DNA of 64,000 nucleotides from Caldifarciminota bacterium (GTDB lineage Bacteria > Hydrothermota > Hydrothermia > LBFQ01 > DSFT01), in contig JANXBH010000007.1 of NCBI GenBank assembly GCA_025060695.1, positions 1 through 64,000 of the forward strand, written 5' to 3'. The position numbers and the translations under genes are program-made. The notes beneath the pieces were generated by a model. That model made no database searches, was not told the origin of the DNA, and saw only the letters and a list, made by a program, of their open reading frames with translations. Of this stretch, positions 60,600-64,000 are shown piece by piece (position 1 is the first letter of the stretch; each line of letters opens with the position of its first letter).

Positions 60600-61190
60600 T
60601 TACCTCCTTTCAAAAAAATAAAACTTAGGTTCTTGACCCTTCATAATCCTTTCTATATTTGACCTGTGCCTTATAACTATCAAAATAGCTAATATACCCG
60701 CTACTATCTTAATTAAAAGACTTTTTTGAAGTAGTAAAACTAATGCAAAAACACTTATTGCTGAAATTATAGATGCAATAGCCATAATTTTAGTAATATA
60801 TAGAACTAAGAACCATACTAAAAATCCTAAAAGTGTTTCAATCGGAATTAAAGCTAAACTAATACCAAGTCCTGTAGCAACACCCTTCCCACCTTTAAAT
60901 TTCATAAAAATACTAAAACTATGCCCCAATACCGCAAACAAACCCGCAACTACACCATGTTCTATACCATATAATGTCTTAAATATCATAGCAGGAACAA
61001 AACCTTTAAGTGCATCTAAGAATAGAACTATAAAGAAGTATTTCTTTCCCAAATATCTACCCACATTGGTCGCACCAATGTTTCCACTTCCAAGCTTAGT
61101 AATATCTATACCTTTTAACTTTGAAATGATATAACCAAATGGTATTGAACCTAAAACATAACTAAAGAACGCACTAATAAAAAAATTCAT
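60600..61190 (-). CDS. plsY: Glycerol-3-phosphate acyltransferase PlsY
   Basis: A 196-residue membrane enzyme transferring acyl from acyl-phosphate to glycerol 3-phosphate. Motifs are LGSIPFGYIISKLKGIDI, SGNIGATNVGR, FKGGKGVATGLG and RHRSNIERIMKGQEP. Five membrane segments are visible. It precedes the disulfide oxidoreductase, L32 and PlsX genes, so both phospholipid acyltransferases sit in one gene run. Confidence 0.94.
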   Translation of the reverse strand: MNFFISAFFSYVLGSIPFGYIISKLKGIDITKLGSGNIGATNVGRYLGKKYFFIVLFLDALKGFVPAMIFKTLYGIEHGVVAGLFAVLGHSFSIFMKFKGGKGVATGLGISLALIPIETLLGFLVWFLVLYITKIMAIASIISAISVFALVLLLQKSLLIKIVAGILAILIVIRHRSNIERIMKGQEPKFYFFERR

Positions 61191-61201
61191 ACAGTCTCAA
61201 A

Positions 61202-61207
61202 ATTTTA
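61202..61207 (-). promoter_or_regulatory. TAAAAT box upstream of plsY
   Basis: CCTTAAAATTTTG on the minus strand, overlapping the end of the previous gene; 11 nt from the plsY ATG. Confidence 0.4.
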
Positions 61208-62104
61208 AGGCTTTATAATATATACATTTTTATCCTTATCTAAACCTCCACTTACAATATAACTATTAGTACACAAAAGCCACTGAGTATTAAGTTTTAA
61301 TTTACCCAACGTAATTCCCTTATAGTCAATCTTTACTAAGTTCTCACCATCAAGCAAGATAATATAGTCCTTTAAAAGACATGCGGTATTATCTCCCTCC
61401 ATATAGCTCATACCCTTTTTAAATACTATCTCAAAGTTATTTAAATCTAAAAGATTAATATATCCCCCTTCTTTAAAGTTATAGTGGGCAAAAAGTAAAT
61501 ATCTATTGTCAATTGCCAAAAGTGAAATATATTCCCAGTTTTTATTATATATCCTTTTTATCTCATTTCCATTAGCATCAAAAATTATAACTTTATTTGA
61601 AAGGTCAGAAAATACACAATAGCTATTATTACATAAAAATTTTGCCATACCAAGTTCTGAAATATCCCTAATTCTTTTTTCTTCCTTGTTGTTATTTAAG
61701 TTATATACAAAAACAGTCCCATTTACGAATATATATGCTTTATCTTTTACAATACCAAAGTCTACAATATCACCACCAAGTGAAATTTTATTATCATTTA
61801 GTTTTACCTCATATCCTTCCCTCTCACAACCTACAATAAATCCTATTTTTTTATAGTCATATGAAAGTTTTGCAATTGAGATACAATCTTCATTAGCTCC
61901 ACCCTGAAACTCATATAGTGCATCCTTGTATACAATTGTCCAATTTAAATTGTTCTTTAGAATCTTTCCATCCTTGTTTAGAAAAATACTTCCTCCATTT
62001 CTAAAATTTATGATTATAGTATCTTTATAGATAAAATTATGAGCGGTAAGCTCACTTGTTAATGTGGTTTTTTTTAATATAGTAAAAGAAAATAGAAATA
62101 TCAT
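61205..62104 (-). CDS. Exported beta-propeller-like protein
   Basis: A 299-residue protein with a signal-like start (MIFLFSFTILKKTTLTS) and several 'L......DGN.I..' blade-like repeats (FDANGNEIKRIYNKNWEY, LLDGENLVKIDYKGITLG, SGGLDKDKNVYIIKP). No family assigned; WD40/PQQ-type propellers look similar. The start overlaps the mazG stop by 4 bases (ATGA). Confidence 0.6.
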   Translation of the reverse strand: MIFLFSFTILKKTTLTSELTAHNFIYKDTIIINFRNGGSIFLNKDGKILKNNLNWTIVYKDALYEFQGGANEDCISIAKLSYDYKKIGFIVGCEREGYEVKLNDNKISLGGDIVDFGIVKDKAYIFVNGTVFVYNLNNNKEEKRIRDISELGMAKFLCNNSYCVFSDLSNKVIIFDANGNEIKRIYNKNWEYISLLAIDNRYLLFAHYNFKEGGYINLLDLNNFEIVFKKGMSYMEGDNTACLLKDYIILLDGENLVKIDYKGITLGKLKLNTQWLLCTNSYIVSGGLDKDKNVYIIKP

Positions 62105-62826
62105 TTTACTTTTTCCCAGATTTCATCAAGTTCCTTTAGTGTTAAATTCTCTAAATTTAACCCATTTTCTTTTATGTATTCTAAGGTTCTATTTAACCTG
62201 TCCATAAATTTCATGGTTGCTTTCCTTAGTGCATCCTCAGGATTTATGTCATAGTGCCTTGAAAGATTTACAATAGTAAATAAAATATCTCCAATTTCTT
62301 CAAGTGCTTCCTCTTTACTTTTAGAACTTTTTAACTCCTTTATTTCTTCATCTAATTTGTCAAATACATCTTCTTTATTTTCCCAGTCAAAACCAATCTT
62401 TTGTGCCTTTTGAGTAATTCTATATGCTAAATATAGTGCAGGCATTGAAAAGTTAATATTTCTAAATAGTTCTTCTCCTTTAGATTTTTCCCAGTATTCC
62501 AATACTTCATTAGCACTACTTAATTTTTTATCTGAAAATACATGTGGATGTCTTTTTATTAACTTTTCAATTAATAAGTCTATTACCTCTTCTAAGCTTG
62601 TAATTTTATAATCTTGTGCAATCCTGATATGCATTAAAGCTACAAGAAGTATATCTCCTACTTCTATTTTAAAATCATCCCAGTTTTTCTTGTCAATAGC
62701 ATTCACTACTTCATAACTCTCCTCAATTAGTTTATATTTTAAACTTTCATTAGTCTGTTCTCTATCCCAAGGACACTTCTCTCTTAAGATATTAATTACT
62801 TTCCAAAGTTCTTCAAATTTTTGCAT
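62101..62826 (-). CDS. mazG: Nucleoside triphosphate pyrophosphohydrolase MazG
   Basis: A 241-residue enzyme that removes non-canonical nucleoside triphosphates. The opening LREKCPWDREQTNESL, EESYEVVNAI, EVGDILLVALMHIRIA and EEIGDILFTIVNLSRH show two MazG repeats. The first motif set has the metal-binding EExxE-like acidic residues. It begins at ATG 62826 with a TAAAAT box 9 nt upstream. Confidence 0.94.
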   Translation of the reverse strand: MQKFEELWKVINILREKCPWDREQTNESLKYKLIEESYEVVNAIDKKNWDDFKIEVGDILLVALMHIRIAQDYKITSLEEVIDLLIEKLIKRHPHVFSDKKLSSANEVLEYWEKSKGEELFRNINFSMPALYLAYRITQKAQKIGFDWENKEDVFDKLDEEIKELKSSKSKEEALEEIGDILFTIVNLSRHYDINPEDALRKATMKFMDRLNRTLEYIKENGLNLENLTLKELDEIWEKVK

Positions 62827-62835
62827 GGGTGTAAA

Positions 62836-62873
62836 ATTTTAAAGTTTATAAATTACAGAAAATGCTTTAAAAT
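62836..62873. promoter_or_regulatory. Divergent promoter pair, mazG / sppA
   Basis: Minus box ATTTTA 62836-62841 is 9 nt from the mazG ATG; plus box TAAAAT 62868-62873 is 9 nt from ATG 62883. Confidence 0.55.
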
Positions 62874-62882
62874 TTCAAAACG

Positions 62883-64000
62883 ATGTTAAAAAATAAATTT
62901 GGAGTTTTTCTTTCTATAGTAATTTTTATATTTTTTGTTGCCATTCTACTTTACTTTATAAAACTTCAAAATGAAAAAAAACCATATTACATTGAACTTG
63001 AATTAAATAATATAAAAGAAGAGAGAGTAAGAATAAAGAATTTGCCCATACAAATATTAAGTACTAATAATGAAACTTTTCCTACACTTCTTTTGAAATT
63101 ATACAAGATAAAGGACGATGAAAAGTTCAAGCTACTGATATTGAATTTAAATGATTACAACTTAAACTGGGAGCAAACTTATGAGCTTAGAAAATTGTTA
63201 AAGATTCTGAAGAAAAAGAGAGAAATTATTTGCTATGCGGATAAATATAGTCAAAGTGCATATTACTTAGCTACTGCTTGTTCAAAAATATATAGTGCAA
63301 ATGGAAGCATTGTAGAAATTCCGGGATTTTATAGCGAAATACTATTTTATAAGGAACTTTTAGATAGTTTAAACATTGATATTTACGCTGTTCAATTTGA
63401 GGAATATAAGGGAACATTGGAACCACTCACTCAAAGAGAACCAACCAAATACTATATAGAACAAAGAGAAAAAATACTAAATACTCAATATAATGAATTG
63501 TTAAATGCATTGAAGGAGCGAGGAATTTCTCATGCGGAAAGCTTAATAAATATTGGATACTTTTATATTAAAGACGCAATAAAAAATAAACTTGTAGATG
63601 GCATAAAGTATTTGGATGAAATAAAGAAGGAGATTAAATATAAAAAAGGAAATCTCGGAAAGTTGAAAGAAGGTGGAGGTAAAAAGATTGTTGTAATTTC
63701 CGCAGAAGGAACAATAATAGATAGGGATTTATTTGACCCAGTAAACAGAACGACCACTATTGGAAAAGGATTTGCGGAGATTATTGAAAAGATAAGGAAA
63801 GATAAAAGTGTAGTTGGTGTTCTAATTAGGATAAATAGTCCTGGTGGTTCATCTTTAATTAGTGATATCATATCTAGGGAAATAAAGTTGTTAAGTAAAG
63901 AAAAAGAAGTTGTAGTTTCTATGGGAAGAGTTTGTGCAAGTGGTTGCTACTATATTAGTGCTTATGCGGATAAAATATTTTCAGAACCACTTACTATTAC
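62883..64000 (+). CDS. sppA: Signal peptide peptidase SppA-like protease (partial, runs off window)
   Basis: At least 372 residues, open to the window end. An N-terminal membrane anchor (FGVFLSIVIFIFFVAILLYF) precedes two S49 repeats. The first contains the general-base Lys region in FEEYKGTLEPLTQRE, the second has INSPGGSSLIS and the nucleophile Ser in CASGCYYIS (usually ASGGYYIA; here a Cys replaces one Gly). This is the long SppA type with both domains. It degrades leftover signal peptides at the membrane. The C-terminus is outside the window. Confidence 0.87.
   Translation, partial: MLKNKFGVFLSIVIFIFFVAILLYFIKLQNEKKPYYIELELNNIKEERVRIKNLPIQILSTNNETFPTLLLKLYKIKDDEKFKLLILNLNDYNLNWEQTYELRKLLKILKKKREIICYADKYSQSAYYLATACSKIYSANGSIVEIPGFYSEILFYKELLDSLNIDIYAVQFEEYKGTLEPLTQREPTKYYIEQREKILNTQYNELLNALKERGISHAESLINIGYFYIKDAIKNKLVDGIKYLDEIKKEIKYKKGNLGKLKEGGGKKIVVISAEGTIIDRDLFDPVNRTTTIGKGFAEIIEKIRKDKSVVGVLIRINSPGGSSLISDIISREIKLLSKEKEVVVSMGRVCASGCYYISAYADKIFSEPLTI

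Noticed and set aside
1-64000. CRISPR array or prophage
   Set aside because: No regularly spaced repeats, cas genes, integrase, capsid or terminase genes were seen.

Overview
The window is a compact, strongly AT-rich bacterial chromosome segment. It suggests a Gram-negative-type (diderm) bacterium: lpxB, an OmpA-family protein, a porin, lipoproteins and PlsX/PlsY are present. Four large exported proteins end in C-terminal domains resembling type IX secretion sorting signals. A two-active-site protein disulfide oxidoreductase, a family common in thermophiles, and a B12-dependent ribonucleotide reductase fit a thermophilic anaerobe. My best guess is a candidate phylum around WOR-3/Stahlbacteria or Hydrothermae; this is inference from gene content, not a marker-gene result.

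Layout. 1-7.7 kb: start of an exported protein (minus), then fumC, arsC, a small membrane protein, an MFS transporter, a lipoprotein and a very large OmpA-family protein. 7.7-16.5 kb: a lone V-type ATPase D subunit, a lipoprotein, a tandem 6-pyruvoyl-tetrahydropterin-synthase-like protein, ruvC, ruvA, a TPR protein and two sorted surface proteins. 16.5-26.2 kb: lpxB, fusA and rsmI (minus), a surface-protein pair, a rhodanese, a small lipoprotein, a frameshifted glycosyltransferase, and pstS with a porin. 26.3-33.7 kb: the tail of the ribosomal/sec operon (rpmD-rplO-secY-yggT-folP-GT2), an Rrf2 regulator, a GT4, lgt, pgeF and tRNA-Gln. 33.7-40.4 kb: hisC, speD, pdxS, galE and a D-amino-acid/branched-chain aminotransferase, then a foreign restriction-modification cassette between 74-bp direct repeats. 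40.4-64 kb: a surface protein, tadA, rimO, a split HPr kinase, half of a Ski2-type helicase beside tRNA-Pro, corA, dnaJ, radA, nrdJ, an E1 alpha subunit overlapping tRNA-Val, a threonine-dehydratase-like gene, gltX, plsX-rpmF, plsY, mazG and the start of an SppA-like protease.

The strongest unexplained signal is regulatory. A motif CTTTAAAATTT (core TAAAAT, variants TAAACT and TATAAT) lies 6-9 nt upstream of about twenty start codons, including several TTG and GTG starts, and 8 nt upstream of tRNA-Gln. This is the spacing of a -10 box to its transcription start, so most operons appear to be transcribed as leaderless mRNAs. Eight divergent gene pairs have two such boxes facing each other, and at lgt/pgeF the boxes physically overlap. 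Genes inside operons overlap by a few bases (ATGA type) or carry GGAGG-type ribosome sites.

Two tRNAs (Val, Pro) are followed with no gap by a TTG start codon, so tRNA 3' processing itself could create a leaderless mRNA; the tRNA-Val also overlaps the end of the upstream coding sequence. Seven of eight convergent gene pairs overlap at their 3' ends. No CRISPR array, transposase or prophage was seen, and no stretch over 300 bases lacks a gene.
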